Origin: Methanosarcina vacuolata Z-761
GTDB taxonomy: Archaea > Halobacteriota > Methanosarcinia > Methanosarcinales > Methanosarcinaceae
DNA length: 64,000 nt
Direction: 5' to 3'
NCBI RefSeq assembly: GCF_000969905.1
Contig: NZ_CP009520.1
Coordinates: 2,480,001 to 2,544,000, forward strand
The notes under the pieces are model-generated. The model was not told the DNA's origin. It ran no database searches and saw nothing but the letters and a program-made list of their open reading frames with translations. The position numbers were made by a program, and so were the translations under genes. This document shows positions 36,634 through 46,207 of the stretch, one piece after another. The stretch's first letter is position 1. The number at the start of each line of letters is the position of its first letter.

Positions 36634-37215
36634 CTTGGGTTATCGATTTAATGGATTCACTACGCTAAAGTTATATAATTTTCTATATGTTCCCAAAATA
36701 ACAAAAAGGGCATTTTGTATACCTTAAAATCTCCTTAAAAAGATATTTACATATTTTCTGTCTTTTGGATGAGCAGTGTTCCAAATTTGTTGTAATTTTA
36801 AGTCACGTTTTGTATACTACATCTAAAACTGGCCTACCACGATTGCGTTTTCGATGTAACTACTTTTTAAAATTTGTTTTTTACAGAACTTTCAGTACAC
36901 TGCTTTTTGGATGTATAAATAATGATCTTATTTACAATGTTGTCAAAAAATATCTATTTATATCAAAACCAATAACCACGTAGATTCATAAAACAAAAAC
37001 TTTATATGCAAATTTTACGTACTTCTTCCAGGCAGCATTGTACATAGATGAACATCATCTTTTCCGTGACGTAAAATTGCGGTAAAAGACTTTAAAATAG
37101 ATTTTCAAATTCTCAAAATGACTTTAATAAATAGCTTGAGAATTCAAATTCTTTTAAACTTTAATTATTTTCTTATAGATGTATCAAACTGTTAAAATAT
37201 TACCCTGAATTCGAG
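36634..37215. other. spacer upstream of iorA, with a doubtful transposase scrap
   Basis: A TATA-like TTTATATG at 36999-37006 could serve iorA with a ~190-base leader. On the minus strand near 36780-36870 a short RKRNRGRPVLDVVYKT stretch, broken by TAG and TGA in the same frame, looks like transposase debris but cannot be assigned. Confidence 0.4.
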
Positions 37216-39096
37216 ATGAGTTTATTGACGGATAAAAAGTTGTTAATGGGTAATGAAGCCATCGCACTTGGAGCCATAGAAGCCGGCGTCCAGGTGGTTA
37301 CAGGGTATCCCGGGACTCCTTCGACCGAGGCTCTGGAAACGATTGCCCGGTATGCAAACAGGTGCGGAATCTATGCCGAGTGGTCCAGCAATGAAAAAGT
37401 TGCACTTGAAACAGCCGTTGGAGCAGCTTATTCCGGGGCAAAGGCACTTGTAACCATGAAGCAGGTAGGGCTAAACGTTGCATCCGATCCTCTTATGAGC
37501 CTGAGCTATATCGGGGTAAAAGGAGCTCTTGTCCTGCTCGTTGCCGACGATCCCGGGCCTCATTCTTCCCAGACTGAGCAGGATACTCGGGCTTTCGGGC
37601 ATTTTGCAAATATCCCTGTCCTGGACCCTGCAACCCCTCAGGAAGCCTACGAACTGACAAAGCTTGCTTTTGAGCTTTCGCATGAATTCGAAATTCCCGT
37701 TATCCTGAGAACTACCACGCGGGTCTCCCACAGTTGCGGGGATGTAGTGGTCGAAGCTGCAGAACCTGCTCCGGTTGAAGCTATTGAGGGTGGCTTTGTA
37801 AAGGATAGGCGGTGGACGATCTTTCCGAAGCTTACTGCCGAAAGGCACCCCTGGCTTGAAAGTGTGCAGGAAAAGTTTTCCGAACGCTTTTCCGAGCTTT
37901 CCTTCAATTCGGTATCGGGATCGGGAAAAATAGGGATTATTGCTTCAGGCGTCTCAGCCCTTTACGTAAAGGAGGCTATAGAAGCTGTAAGGGGTTTTAA
38001 AGAGCTGTTTACACTCTTCAGGGTCGGGACAGTATATCCGTTTCCGGAAAAGGCAGCTCTTTCTTTCCTGAAAGGCATTGACTGGCTGATCGTGGCCGAA
38101 GAGCTTGACCCTTACCTTGAAGAACAGGTGCTCCAGCTTATAGGAAAAGCACATCTGCCTGTAGATGTTTATGGAAAGAAGAACGGCTTTTTCCCTGTGA
38201 GTGGGGAATACAATGTGGATATTGTCATTGACAGCATCAACCGCGCACTTGCAGCGTATGGGGAAAGTTTGCGCCTTTCTCATGCTTCCCCTGCTGTCTC
38301 AAGAGAAAAGCTTCCTCCCCTTCCGATCCGGGCCCCTACCCTCTGTGCCGGTTGCATGCACAGAAATGTTTTTTACGCTTTCAAACAGGCTGCAAAACAG
38401 CTTAAAAAAGAGTCTCAAACTGATACGATTTTCTCAGGAGACATTGGCTGCTACACCCTTGGAAACGCCTATCCCCTTAACATGGTAGATACCTGCCTCT
38501 GCATGGGTGCAGGGATAAGCCTTGCAGGCGGGCTCTCCCGTACTAACCCAAAGGCAAAAAATGTAGCCTTTATCGGGGATTCTACTTTTTTCCACTCAGG
38601 CATTCCTGCAGTGATAAACGCTGTCTATAACGGAGCTGACATTACCCTTGCAGTCCTTGACAACCGCACAACTGCAATGACAGGACACCAGCCCCATCCT
38701 GGTGTAGGCTTAACTGTACTTGGAAATACCTCAAAGGCCATTGAGATTGCAGACGTTGTTCGGAGCTGTGGGGTTGAATTTGTAAGGACAGTAAATACTG
38801 TAGAGCCGGACAGCCTGGAGAGTTGTATAAAAGCCGCAAAGGAAGCCATGAATTTCAATGGGCCGTCGGTTCTGGTCTTCAAAGGCAAGTGTGTAGGGAT
38901 TACAAAACCCGACAAATATTACACAATAAAACCTGAAGTCTGCACAGGCTGTGGTTTCTGTATAAAAGAGCTCGGCTGCCCTGCGCTTAACCTTGCTGGG
39001 GATAAGCCTGTCATACAGGACAACTGCAGCGGCTGTGGGCTCTGTGCACAGATCTGCCCGTCGGAAGCCATCTGCATAGGAGGCGTAAAGCTGTGA
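37216..39096 (+). CDS. iorA: indolepyruvate ferredoxin oxidoreductase alpha subunit
   Basis: 626 residues, the family length. The pyruvate-oxidoreductase core starts at residue 1 (LLMGNEAIALGAIEAG, GYPGTPSTEALETIA). The thiamine diphosphate site is near 400-480 (GDIGCYTLG ... GDSTFFHSGIPA ... LDNRTTAMTGHQPHPG). Two [4Fe-4S] motifs end the protein (CTGCGFCIKELGCP, CSGCGLCAQICP). With IorB it converts aryl pyruvates and CoA to aryl-acetyl-CoA, reducing ferredoxin, or runs in reverse for aromatic amino acid synthesis. IorB overlaps it, and the ligase PaaK follows. Cytoplasmic. Confidence 0.95.
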   Translation: MSLLTDKKLLMGNEAIALGAIEAGVQVVTGYPGTPSTEALETIARYANRCGIYAEWSSNEKVALETAVGAAYSGAKALVTMKQVGLNVASDPLMSLSYIGVKGALVLLVADDPGPHSSQTEQDTRAFGHFANIPVLDPATPQEAYELTKLAFELSHEFEIPVILRTTTRVSHSCGDVVVEAAEPAPVEAIEGGFVKDRRWTIFPKLTAERHPWLESVQEKFSERFSELSFNSVSGSGKIGIIASGVSALYVKEAIEAVRGFKELFTLFRVGTVYPFPEKAALSFLKGIDWLIVAEELDPYLEEQVLQLIGKAHLPVDVYGKKNGFFPVSGEYNVDIVIDSINRALAAYGESLRLSHASPAVSREKLPPLPIRAPTLCAGCMHRNVFYAFKQAAKQLKKESQTDTIFSGDIGCYTLGNAYPLNMVDTCLCMGAGISLAGGLSRTNPKAKNVAFIGDSTFFHSGIPAVINAVYNGADITLAVLDNRTTAMTGHQPHPGVGLTVLGNTSKAIEIADVVRSCGVEFVRTVNTVEPDSLESCIKAAKEAMNFNGPSVLVFKGKCVGITKPDKYYTIKPEVCTGCGFCIKELGCPALNLAGDKPVIQDNCSGCGLCAQICPSEAICIGGVKL

Positions 39097-39692
39097 AATA
39101 TGATATTCTTATTGCAGGCGTTGGTGGGCAGGGTGTTGTGCTTGCTTCCCGCTTGCTTGCACTTGCTGCGATGAAGGCCGGATTCCACGTAAGCACTGCC
39201 GAAACCATAGGCATGTCTCAGAGGGAAGGTTCGGTCAGCAGCCATATAAGGATAGGAGACGAAGTTTCCGGGTCACTTATTCCCATCGGACAGGCAGACC
39301 TGCTTTTAGGCCTGGAACCTGCAGAAACTGTACGAAACCTGCCTTTTCTCAAGGAGGGCGGAAAGGTTCTGGTAAATACCCATGCCATCCCGCCGGCATC
39401 AAGGCCGCCTGGAAGCCCTGAGTATGACCCTGCAGCTTTGATCTCATTTTTGTATGTATACTACCCTGATATTCTCTGCTCCGATTTCACAGAGCTTGCA
39501 GACAAGGTAGGGACATACAGAGCTGCAAACGTTGCAATGCTTGGAGCGGCCGCAGGCGCACGAGTACTACCTTTTCCGGAAGAAATTCTAAAGGCAGTAC
39601 TGGACGCCGAAATCCCTGAAAAATACAGGGCTGTAAACGATGCCGCATTCGAACGCGCAAGGAAATGTATTAGATCTGTCTCCAGCACCTGA
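39093..39692 (+). CDS. iorB: indolepyruvate ferredoxin oxidoreductase beta subunit
   Basis: 199 residues, normal for IorB. The GVGGQGVVLASRLLALAA motif and ETIGMSQREGSVSSHIRIG are diagnostic of the gamma-type domain of 2-oxoacid oxidoreductases. The GTG start at 39093 overlaps the iorA stop (GTGA), a tight coupling that supports an equimolar heterodimer. It holds no Fe-S cluster. The paaK start lies 25 bases after its stop. Confidence 0.95.
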   Translation: MKYDILIAGVGGQGVVLASRLLALAAMKAGFHVSTAETIGMSQREGSVSSHIRIGDEVSGSLIPIGQADLLLGLEPAETVRNLPFLKEGGKVLVNTHAIPPASRPPGSPEYDPAALISFLYVYYPDILCSDFTELADKVGTYRAANVAMLGAAAGARVLPFPEEILKAVLDAEIPEKYRAVNDAAFERARKCIRSVSST

Positions 39693-39717
39693 ACTGAGGA
39701 GCAGAAGGTGAAATGAT

Positions 39718-41025
39718 ATGTATGAAGCACCCACTGAGGCTGAACTTGATCCCAATGTACAGCTTTACCATCCCAAAATCTCGGAAGAAGATACCTTTGC
39801 AAAATTGAAGGCACTGCTGAAGCGCGTAGTTGAAAATAGTCCTTTTTACCAGAAAAAGTTCAGGGAAGCAAATGTCGATATCGAGGATATAAGGTCGCTT
39901 GATGACATGAAGCTTCTACCCTTTACGAATAAAGAAGAACTCAGAGACGCTTACCCTCTTGGGTTACAGTCCGTGCCTGACTCAGAAGTCGTAAGGATCC
40001 ACTCCTCGTCCGGGACTACAGGAAAACCCATAATTATTCCTTACACCCGAAAAGATGTGGATGTCTGGGCCGAGATGATGATGCGCTGCTACATGCTGGC
40101 AGGCCTTACCAATCAGGACAGGATCCAGATTACCCCGGGGTACGGGCTCTGGACTGCAGGAATAGGGTTCCAGCTTGGTGCTGAGCGCCTGGGGGCAATG
40201 GCCATACCTACAGGCCCGGGAAATACCGAAAAACAGCTTGAGCTGTTTGTTGACCTGAAGTCCACAGCCCTTGCAAGCACTTCCTCTTATGCGCTTTTGC
40301 TTGCTGAAGAGATTGAAAAGCGCGGGCTTAAGTCTCAGATTCAACTCCGGAAAGGCATTATAGGTTCGGAGCGCTGGAGCGAAAAGATGCGCAGCCGAAT
40401 AGAAAACGAGCTGGGGATAGAGACTTTTGATATTTACGGGCTGACCGAGATCTACGGGCCAGGAATAGGCCTTGATTGTTCTCTTCATGAAGGCGTCCAT
40501 TACTGGTCTGACCACCTGCTCTTTGAAATAATTGACCCTATTACGGGCGAGCAGCTTCCTGACGGCACGCTTGGAGAACTTGTAATTACAACTCTCACAA
40601 AGGAAGGGGCTCCCCTCATCCGCTACAGGACAAGAGACCTGACCCGGATAATTCCTGGGCTCTGTAAATGTGGTTGTCCTTTTCCGAGAATTGACAGGAT
40701 CCTTGGCAGGTCGGACGACCGCATAAAGTTCAAGGCTGTAAATATCTACCCTGGCCAGATCGAAGACCTTGTCCACAGGATTCCTGGCGTAAGCAGCGAA
40801 TACCAGATCCTGCTTACCCGTAAGGACGGAAGGGACAGCATGATTTTCAGGGTCGAGATCGAAGATGCAGAAGACCCCGCAAAGAAAGCAAAAACCGAAA
40901 AAGCTCTCGGAAAAGCTTTCAAGGACTTTATAGGCGTAACTGTGGACGTTATGGGCGTAAAGATAGGGGAACTTCCTCGCAGTATGAAAAAGACAAAAAG
41001 AGTAATTGATGAAAGGGAACTGTGA
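39718..41025 (+). CDS. paaK: phenylacetate/aryl-acetate CoA ligase
   Basis: 435 residues, typical of PaaK-type adenylate-forming enzymes. The P-loop is SSGTTGKPI near 97. Other AMP-binding motifs are YGLTEIYGPG near 240 and YRTRDLTRI near 303. A Cys-containing CGCPFPRIDRILGR precedes the hinge, and the lid ends MKKTKRVID. It makes aryl-acetyl-CoA from the acid, ATP and CoA. Next to iorAB this gives the two-step route arylacetate to arylacetyl-CoA to arylpyruvate, or energy-saving oxidation in the other direction. It has a GGAG-type ribosome site and a T-rich tract after the stop. Confidence 0.93.
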   Translation: MYEAPTEAELDPNVQLYHPKISEEDTFAKLKALLKRVVENSPFYQKKFREANVDIEDIRSLDDMKLLPFTNKEELRDAYPLGLQSVPDSEVVRIHSSSGTTGKPIIIPYTRKDVDVWAEMMMRCYMLAGLTNQDRIQITPGYGLWTAGIGFQLGAERLGAMAIPTGPGNTEKQLELFVDLKSTALASTSSYALLLAEEIEKRGLKSQIQLRKGIIGSERWSEKMRSRIENELGIETFDIYGLTEIYGPGIGLDCSLHEGVHYWSDHLLFEIIDPITGEQLPDGTLGELVITTLTKEGAPLIRYRTRDLTRIIPGLCKCGCPFPRIDRILGRSDDRIKFKAVNIYPGQIEDLVHRIPGVSSEYQILLTRKDGRDSMIFRVEIEDAEDPAKKAKTEKALGKAFKDFIGVTVDVMGVKIGELPRSMKKTKRVIDEREL

Positions 41026-41158
41026 AATCCCCTTTTGACCTTTCATCCCTAATTTTTTTATTCAATTCATTTTTACTTGATTTTCTCATCAACCGGCTAA
41101 TTGCTTAATCGTCAATATCTTTTGCCCGGTATTTTACGCTATTCAACTATTTTACGGC

Positions 41159-42232
41159 CTATTCAACTTTATCTCCCTCTGTATGGGATAATTTTTCAGT
41201 TGCCTTCTTTTCTTTTCCAAGATCGGTTTTATACACAATAGTCCTGTAAGGGTAAGGAATTTCTATGCCTTCCTTATCAAAACGCTTTTTAATAGCTTCC
41301 CTGATTTCGCATCCTGAACTGTACGCAACACTCCTGTCTTTGAACCAGACATTCATGCGGAGATTTACGGAAGACTCCCCCAGTTCGACAACGTTTACTT
41401 TAACTCCTCCTCTCTCCCTGAAGTCCGGGTCTACGGGATGAAGCACCGGAGGGTCAATAAATCCCATTCTAAGTGTTTCGGACTTGATTAAGCTGGGTTT
41501 TACAACGCTGTACTGAACTTCCTGCGGGGGCATTACATTTGGATGTTTCCGGGCTTCTTCGATCATGATTTTTCTCGCCTGGTCAATGTTTGCATCATAG
41601 CTTATTCCGACGTCTATTGGCCAGATTACTGCAGGGTCTTCTATAGTCCAGTTAATTATCGCTTCATTGCTGATCATGGAATTCGGGATTATAAGCCGCC
41701 TGTTATCCCAGGTTATGATGACAGTGTGCCTGAGATTAAGGTCCGTAACTTTTCCATATTCATTCATAATATCAAGCCGATCTCCAACCCTGAAAGGTTG
41801 AAAAACGGCAAGGGAAATACCTGCGATAATATTGCTCAGTGTGTTCTGGGCCGCAAAACCGATAACTATCCCTGCAATCCCTGCTCCGGTAAAGAGGGCA
41901 ACCGAAAGGTTTCGAAGACTGGGAATGCTAAAAATAACAACAACAATCCCCATAAAATAAATTAATGCGACCACAATATGCCTGAACATCCGGAAGGATG
42001 TGGGGTCCATATGCAGCCTGCTACTTACTTTTACGAAATGGCGTTCCAGAAGACTGTTTACGTTCCTCGCGACAATGGCAGTGATCAGGCCAATAAAAAG
42101 TATGAATAAAAATGTACCAAAGTTATTTGAAAACCACGTAAATGCCTGCTCCAATACTGTGTCAAAATAAGACATATTCTCTGCAAAAGAAGTGTGGTTA
42201 TCGGGGGTTTCCATGCCATGCTTGATTGGCAA
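41159..42232 (-). CDS. MscS-family mechanosensitive channel
   Basis: 357 residues with three N-terminal membrane helices and the MscS cytoplasmic vestibule. The pore helix is clear (GAGIAGIVIGFAAQNTLSNI), followed by the beta-domain (FRVGDRLDIMNEYGKVTD, IPNSMISNEAIINWT). MscS channels open under membrane tension to release solutes on hypo-osmotic shock. The Met at residue 7 is an alternative start. It is divergent from paaK transcription and opens a cluster of tension and ion genes (41-47 kb) that contains another MscS. Confidence 0.92.
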   Translation of the reverse strand: MPIKHGMETPDNHTSFAENMSYFDTVLEQAFTWFSNNFGTFLFILFIGLITAIVARNVNSLLERHFVKVSSRLHMDPTSFRMFRHIVVALIYFMGIVVVIFSIPSLRNLSVALFTGAGIAGIVIGFAAQNTLSNIIAGISLAVFQPFRVGDRLDIMNEYGKVTDLNLRHTVIITWDNRRLIIPNSMISNEAIINWTIEDPAVIWPIDVGISYDANIDQARKIMIEEARKHPNVMPPQEVQYSVVKPSLIKSETLRMGFIDPPVLHPVDPDFRERGGVKVNVVELGESSVNLRMNVWFKDRSVAYSSGCEIREAIKKRFDKEGIEIPYPYRTIVYKTDLGKEKKATEKLSHTEGDKVE

Positions 42233-42481
42233 GAAGCTTTAAATAAATATTGATTTAAAAAAGATTAAAACTGTATAAAAGTGGGAACTGTATCAAATTA
42301 TAATTAGGCAAAGAAAGTTGTTACAGCCTGAATATTCAGGAAATTTAAGCGAAATGAATTACAAAACATAGATTAGTAAACCGAAAAAAGTAGTTTCGTG
42401 AACGGAAAGTTCCTTCTGAAAGTTCCTTCTCCGTGTTCTATAGGGTTTTTAGTTCCTTTATAGGATTTTTTAGTTTCTTTC

Positions 42482-42603
42482 TTCTTTACCTCTTTATATC
42501 TCATCCTATCCTTCTTTACCGATTTAACATCTCATCCTGTCCTTTTTTACCTCTTTACATCCCATTCTATCCTTCTTTCCCTTTTTACATCTCATCCTAT
42601 CTG
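42482..42603. repeat. ~30-bp degenerate tandem repeat, four copies
   Basis: Units built around TTCTTTACCTCTTTA and CATCTCATCCTATCC, 30-32 bases each, with substitutions in every copy. The open frame through it is pyrimidine-rich and not a gene. Confidence 0.75.
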
Positions 42604-42720
42604 GTTTTACCTTTCAGTTTCCTCAGACATGCAGGTTTTGTTGCAGGAAAGGTTATGTGAAAAATATACTCGATTAATCAGGACTGGTAAGAGTTGTCTT
42701 AAATAAATGAAAGAAAGGAA

Positions 42721-43650
42721 TTACTTCCTTTCTTTGGCATATGCAACAATTGCGTCTTTAACTCCGTATTTAAATGCGATCACGACTGCAAGTCCCCATG
42801 CAAGTGGCCCTAAGAACAGATAGAGTATGCTCGTATTAACCAGCATAGTATCCAGAGCAAGCAAGATTACTATCAGATACAGGAAGCCTCTTAGAAGAGG
42901 GAAAAAGATGTTTACCTCTTCTACGTTAATGCCTTTAAAAGCACCGGAAATATAGTCCATGACCACATCAATGGAAAGGAATCCGAGTATCAGGATCAAG
43001 ATACCTGTAAAAAGGCGTGGCAGGTACTGAGTAATATTTATAAATAACTGAGTAATCATGGTCAACTCTAAGATATTAGAGGCAATCGAGAGAAATACCA
43101 GGTACCCAAATAGCCTGATCAGTCCGGATACAATTCCTGATACTGTCAGTCCTCCAGATTTGACTGAGGCTCCAAAAGCTGTTTCTTCAAACTTTTCATC
43201 TACTCCTGTTGAAACAAGTACTTTTTTGGCCAGGTCACTAATGAAGTCAACTACCAGTAGACCAACAAGTAGCACTATGAAAGCGGAGACCATAAGTGGA
43301 ATATAGAGTACGATCATGCTGACGAAATTATTCACCGCCTGGATATTCAGCAGGTCCAGAATGATCATAGCAAAGATGATGTAGATGAACCACCTGATTA
43401 CGGCATCAAAAAAACCTACCGTACTCATCTGCGCTCGTTTTATCATTCCACCAATTATGGTTTTGTCGACAAGGTCATCGAGTCCGACTTTATCCAGAAA
43501 CCTTGCTCCGAGCTTTCCAAGAAAAGTTCCTACTATTTTTCCTACGATAATCAATATGAGTATCGCCACTAAAGTAGGAATGAATGCAATAAACTGATCA
43601 ATTATGTTGATAAAACTATTCGTAATTTCAGTTCCAACCAAATTAACCAC
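42721..43650 (-). CDS. TM-helix repeat (CmpX-type) mechanosensitive channel-like protein
   Basis: 309 residues with about seven membrane helices in two similar blocks. Each repeats a conserved membrane-helix motif (FIPTLVAILILIIVGKIVGT; YIPLMVSAFIVLLVGLLVVD; YLPRLFTGILILILGFLSID). This is the Conserved TM helix (PF05552) family, whose cyanobacterial and bacterial members (CmpX) associate with or act as small-conductance mechanosensitive channels. Glycine-rich GKIVGTFLG stretches fit tight helix packing. It lies between MscS and CorA genes. No cytoplasmic MscS-like domain is present. Confidence 0.85.
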   Translation of the reverse strand: MVNLVGTEITNSFINIIDQFIAFIPTLVAILILIIVGKIVGTFLGKLGARFLDKVGLDDLVDKTIIGGMIKRAQMSTVGFFDAVIRWFIYIIFAMIILDLLNIQAVNNFVSMIVLYIPLMVSAFIVLLVGLLVVDFISDLAKKVLVSTGVDEKFEETAFGASVKSGGLTVSGIVSGLIRLFGYLVFLSIASNILELTMITQLFINITQYLPRLFTGILILILGFLSIDVVMDYISGAFKGINVEEVNIFFPLLRGFLYLIVILLALDTMLVNTSILYLFLGPLAWGLAVVIAFKYGVKDAIVAYAKERK

Positions 43651-43816
43651 TCCCTAGATCTTTGTCCTAAAAATGACAATTTTTCCAGTTCCCAATTCCT
43701 GGAAAAACGTTTATATAATTATTCTATTATTATATCCAACAAATAATACATATATTTATCTGAAATTTGCCTGCAAGCGTTTAAAATGCTTTTTTTTAAA
43801 TGTAAGTCGTATATAC

Positions 43817-43885
43817 TTTAAAACTACTCAAACTGTTTTAAAACTACTCAAACTGTTTTTAGACTACTCAAACTGTTTTGAAACT
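43817..43885. repeat. 20-bp tandem repeat upstream of the CorA gene, 3.5 copies
   Basis: TTTAAAACTACTCAAACTGT three times, then a partial copy. It ends ~100 bases before the corA-like start, so it could be part of the promoter region. Confidence 0.88.
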
Positions 43886-43988
43886 TCAAAATAATTATCT
43901 GGATAAAAAACGTGCGCAGGCTTAAATCAATAGAGCTTTAATTACTGAATAATCTATTTTTATTAGAATCTGAGGCAGAGAAATAAGC

Positions 43989-45053
43989 ATGGTGACTTCT
44001 GGAAGAAGAGGATCACAAATTGGACTTGCACCTGGAGCGCTTGTCCATGTCGGAGAAAAGAAGGTAGACAAGGTAGTAATCAGGGTCCTGGCCTATAATA
44101 GTGAAGAGCTTGTAGAAAGAAAACTGGAGAAGATTGAAGATTGCCTGGAATTTAAAGACCATCCCAATCTCAATTTCTGGATAAACGTGGACGGTCTGGA
44201 TAGAGTAGACATTATAGAAAAGCTCGGAAGCTACTTCAATATCCATCCTCTTACTCTTGAAGATGTACTCAATACAAGGCAGCGGCCCAAGACTGAAGAT
44301 TATGATTCATATATTTATTCGGTTTTAAAAATGATTCTCCTTGATACGAAAACGAAAGAAATCACTATAGACCAGGTAAGCATTATCATCGGCCCTAACT
44401 ATGTCCTCTCTTTTCAGGAAAGGGAGGGGGAAGTTTTTGACATGGTGCGAGAAAGGTTTAAAAATCCGGCTTCTCGCCTGCGGAAAAGCGGGGTGGATTA
44501 TCTTGCCTACGGCCTTATTGACGCTGTTATCGATAACTATTTTGTGATCCTTGAGCATTTTGGTTATAAAATCGAATACCTTGAAGAAGGGCTGGTATTA
44601 CATCCAAGGCCTGAAACCCTCAAGACTATTCAAAAGTATAAAAGAGACATGATTACCCTCCGTAAATCTATCTGGCCTCTTCGGGAGCTGATAAGCGGTT
44701 TGCAGAGGATTGAGTCTGATCTTATTAAAGAGACTACCCGAGTTTACCTTAGAGATGTTTATGACCATACCATCCAGGTAATAGATACCGTCGAAGATTT
44801 TCGGGATATTTTGTCTTCAATGGTTGATATCTATCTCTCCAGCATAAGCTTCAGGATGAATGAAGTTATGGAGGTCCTGACGGTCATAGCAACGATTTTC
44901 ATTCCCCTTACTTTCATATCAGGCGTTTACGGAATGAATTTCGAATATATGCCTGAACTCAAATGGCGCTGGGGATATCCGACAGTAATGTTTGGAATGA
45001 TCCTTCTAGCAGTCAGCATGTTTGCCTATTTTAAGAAAAGGAGATGGGTTTGA
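43989..45053 (+). CDS. corA: CorA-family magnesium/cobalt transporter
   Basis: 354 residues. A large acidic cytoplasmic domain (1-285) with the family helices (VSIIIGPNYVLSFQEREGEV, IKYxRD-type KYKRDMITLRKSIWPLRELI) is followed by two membrane helices. The first ends in the GMN selectivity signature (YGMNFEYMPEL, near 316) and the second is near 332-350, with a basic KKRRWV tail. CorA forms a pentameric channel for Mg2+ entry, gated by cytoplasmic Mg2+. An unusual ~25-residue N-terminal extension (GRRGSQIGLAPGALVHVGEK) is present. A hairpin terminator follows the stop. Confidence 0.95.
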   Translation: MVTSGRRGSQIGLAPGALVHVGEKKVDKVVIRVLAYNSEELVERKLEKIEDCLEFKDHPNLNFWINVDGLDRVDIIEKLGSYFNIHPLTLEDVLNTRQRPKTEDYDSYIYSVLKMILLDTKTKEITIDQVSIIIGPNYVLSFQEREGEVFDMVRERFKNPASRLRKSGVDYLAYGLIDAVIDNYFVILEHFGYKIEYLEEGLVLHPRPETLKTIQKYKRDMITLRKSIWPLRELISGLQRIESDLIKETTRVYLRDVYDHTIQVIDTVEDFRDILSSMVDIYLSSISFRMNEVMEVLTVIATIFIPLTFISGVYGMNFEYMPELKWRWGYPTVMFGMILLAVSMFAYFKKRRWV

Positions 45054-45067
45054 CTTTCTTTTTTCCT

Positions 45068-45090
45068 GGAGACTTTTTCTTTTTGTCTCC
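45068..45090 (+). terminator. corA terminator hairpin
   Basis: Perfect GGAGAC/GTCTCC arms around an 11-base T/C loop, 15 bases after the corA stop, in T-rich DNA. Confidence 0.6.
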
Positions 45091-45391
45091 TATTCCATTA
45101 AGCATTCCATTGAGCTTTTTATTCTTTTTTATCCGTGTTCATCCTTCATTTTGCTCCTCTTATCCAATTTTCGTTTTGTCAGGTCTTCCACCAGCTCTCT
45201 TTTTGTCAGCTTTTCCATCTTTCCTTTATTTCTTATCTCCTTTTTTTTCTCTCCTTGTCTTCTCTCCTGGCTTTTACTCTGTTTTTCTTTTGATTGCCAT
45301 GAAAATGCTGCCATCTGCAAGCACTTTCATTGGTTGTGCGTGTTATTCGAAGAATATCATATGCGTTTAGAAAATGGATTCAAAAGCAAAA

Positions 45392-45401
45392 TTTTTATAA
45401 T
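45392..45401 (+). promoter_or_regulatory. TATA-like box of the DUF432-MscS operon
   Basis: TTTTTATAAT, ~65 bases before the DUF432 start. Transcription would begin near 45425, a leader of ~40 bases. Confidence 0.5.
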
Positions 45402-45463
45402 GTAGTACATCTATATTAAGAAATTTAGACAATTCTTTAAAAAGTATTAGTTTTCGGGATATT

Positions 45464-46207
45464 ATGTACGGCCGTTATAATCCCCCTTTTTCAGTTGAAC
45501 AGGAAGGAATTGCCATTTCCGTGGAAAAAACCGGAGAGCAGTGGATATACAGAAGGACGCTAGGAACGGAAAATGTAGAGAAAATTATTCTTGGAGATGA
45601 AAAGTGCCTGATTATAAATCCAGTAGAGCCCTTAAACACTCCTAAAGAAATTACTCCAAACCTGCTTATAGAATTTGAGAAACACCTGCTGCTTTCGGGA
45701 GGAGCTAAAAGGAAGATTTTTCTGACTTTTCCTATAGAGATAGGTGTTTTTATCGCGGATAAAGAAGAAAAAAACCTTCAGCTTCTTGATGTGCTGAGCC
45801 TGGTGAAGCAGAAGTTTACCCTTTATGGAGAGGTTTCAAACGGAGTCATCTGTAAGCACTGGAAAAGCCAGATATATTCAATTTCTCCTTCCCCTAACCC
45901 TCTGCAGGAAGGGATTATTGAACTGACTCTTCGAAATACCTCCTCGGATTGGGCTTCGATCTCAAAAGTAGTTTTCAGTGCATATGGTATGAAACTTTAC
46001 TATGCTGGCGATGTTTTCATGCGAGCGCGTATGGACATCCTCAACAGAAACACAGCTGAAACAGGTTTCGATCTGCAGCACCTTAGCGGGGAGCTAAAGA
46101 GCAGTTCTCTTAAAGATTTTAAATCCAGGAAAGAAGCTTTTGGGGTATATAGCCTTCAGAAGCTTGGCTTCGTACCTCTTAAATTTTACATGGGGTGGGG
46201 ATTTTGA
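45464..46207 (+). CDS. DUF432 family protein
   Basis: 247 residues, matching the DUF432 family of archaea (GRYNPPFSVEQEGIAISVEK at the start, ALIEFEK-like LLIEFEKHLLLSGGAKRKIF in the middle, YGMKLYYAGDVFMRARMDIL toward the end). It is mostly beta-strand with no membrane helix. Its function is unknown, but DUF432 genes are often next to MscS genes. Here the frame overlaps the MscS start by 13 bases, so it likely works with that channel, perhaps as a regulator of gating. The ATG has the TATA box above at normal distance. Confidence 0.83.
   Translation: MYGRYNPPFSVEQEGIAISVEKTGEQWIYRRTLGTENVEKIILGDEKCLIINPVEPLNTPKEITPNLLIEFEKHLLLSGGAKRKIFLTFPIEIGVFIADKEEKNLQLLDVLSLVKQKFTLYGEVSNGVICKHWKSQIYSISPSPNPLQEGIIELTLRNTSSDWASISKVVFSAYGMKLYYAGDVFMRARMDILNRNTAETGFDLQHLSGELKSSSLKDFKSRKEAFGVYSLQKLGFVPLKFYMGWGF

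Larger units (their letters stand above)
45054..45463. other. pyrimidine-rich spacer with terminator and promoter
   Basis: 45068-45090 is the corA terminator. The following ~250 bases are strongly C/T-rich on plus, which produces artificial open frames on both strands. A TATA box at 45392-45401 serves the next operon. Confidence 0.6.

Noticed and set aside
39982-41046. 354-codon open frame on the strand opposite paaK
   Set aside because: It is antisense to a clearly recognised gene, and its composition follows the paaK codons.
42433-42660. 75-codon open frame of Phe/Ile/Ser/Leu
   Set aside because: It covers the degenerate 30-bp pyrimidine repeat and shows no coding character.
45022-45405. 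Open frames in the spacer after corA
   Set aside because: They reflect strong C/T bias on the plus strand. The peptides are Phe/Ser/Leu runs without ribosome sites.
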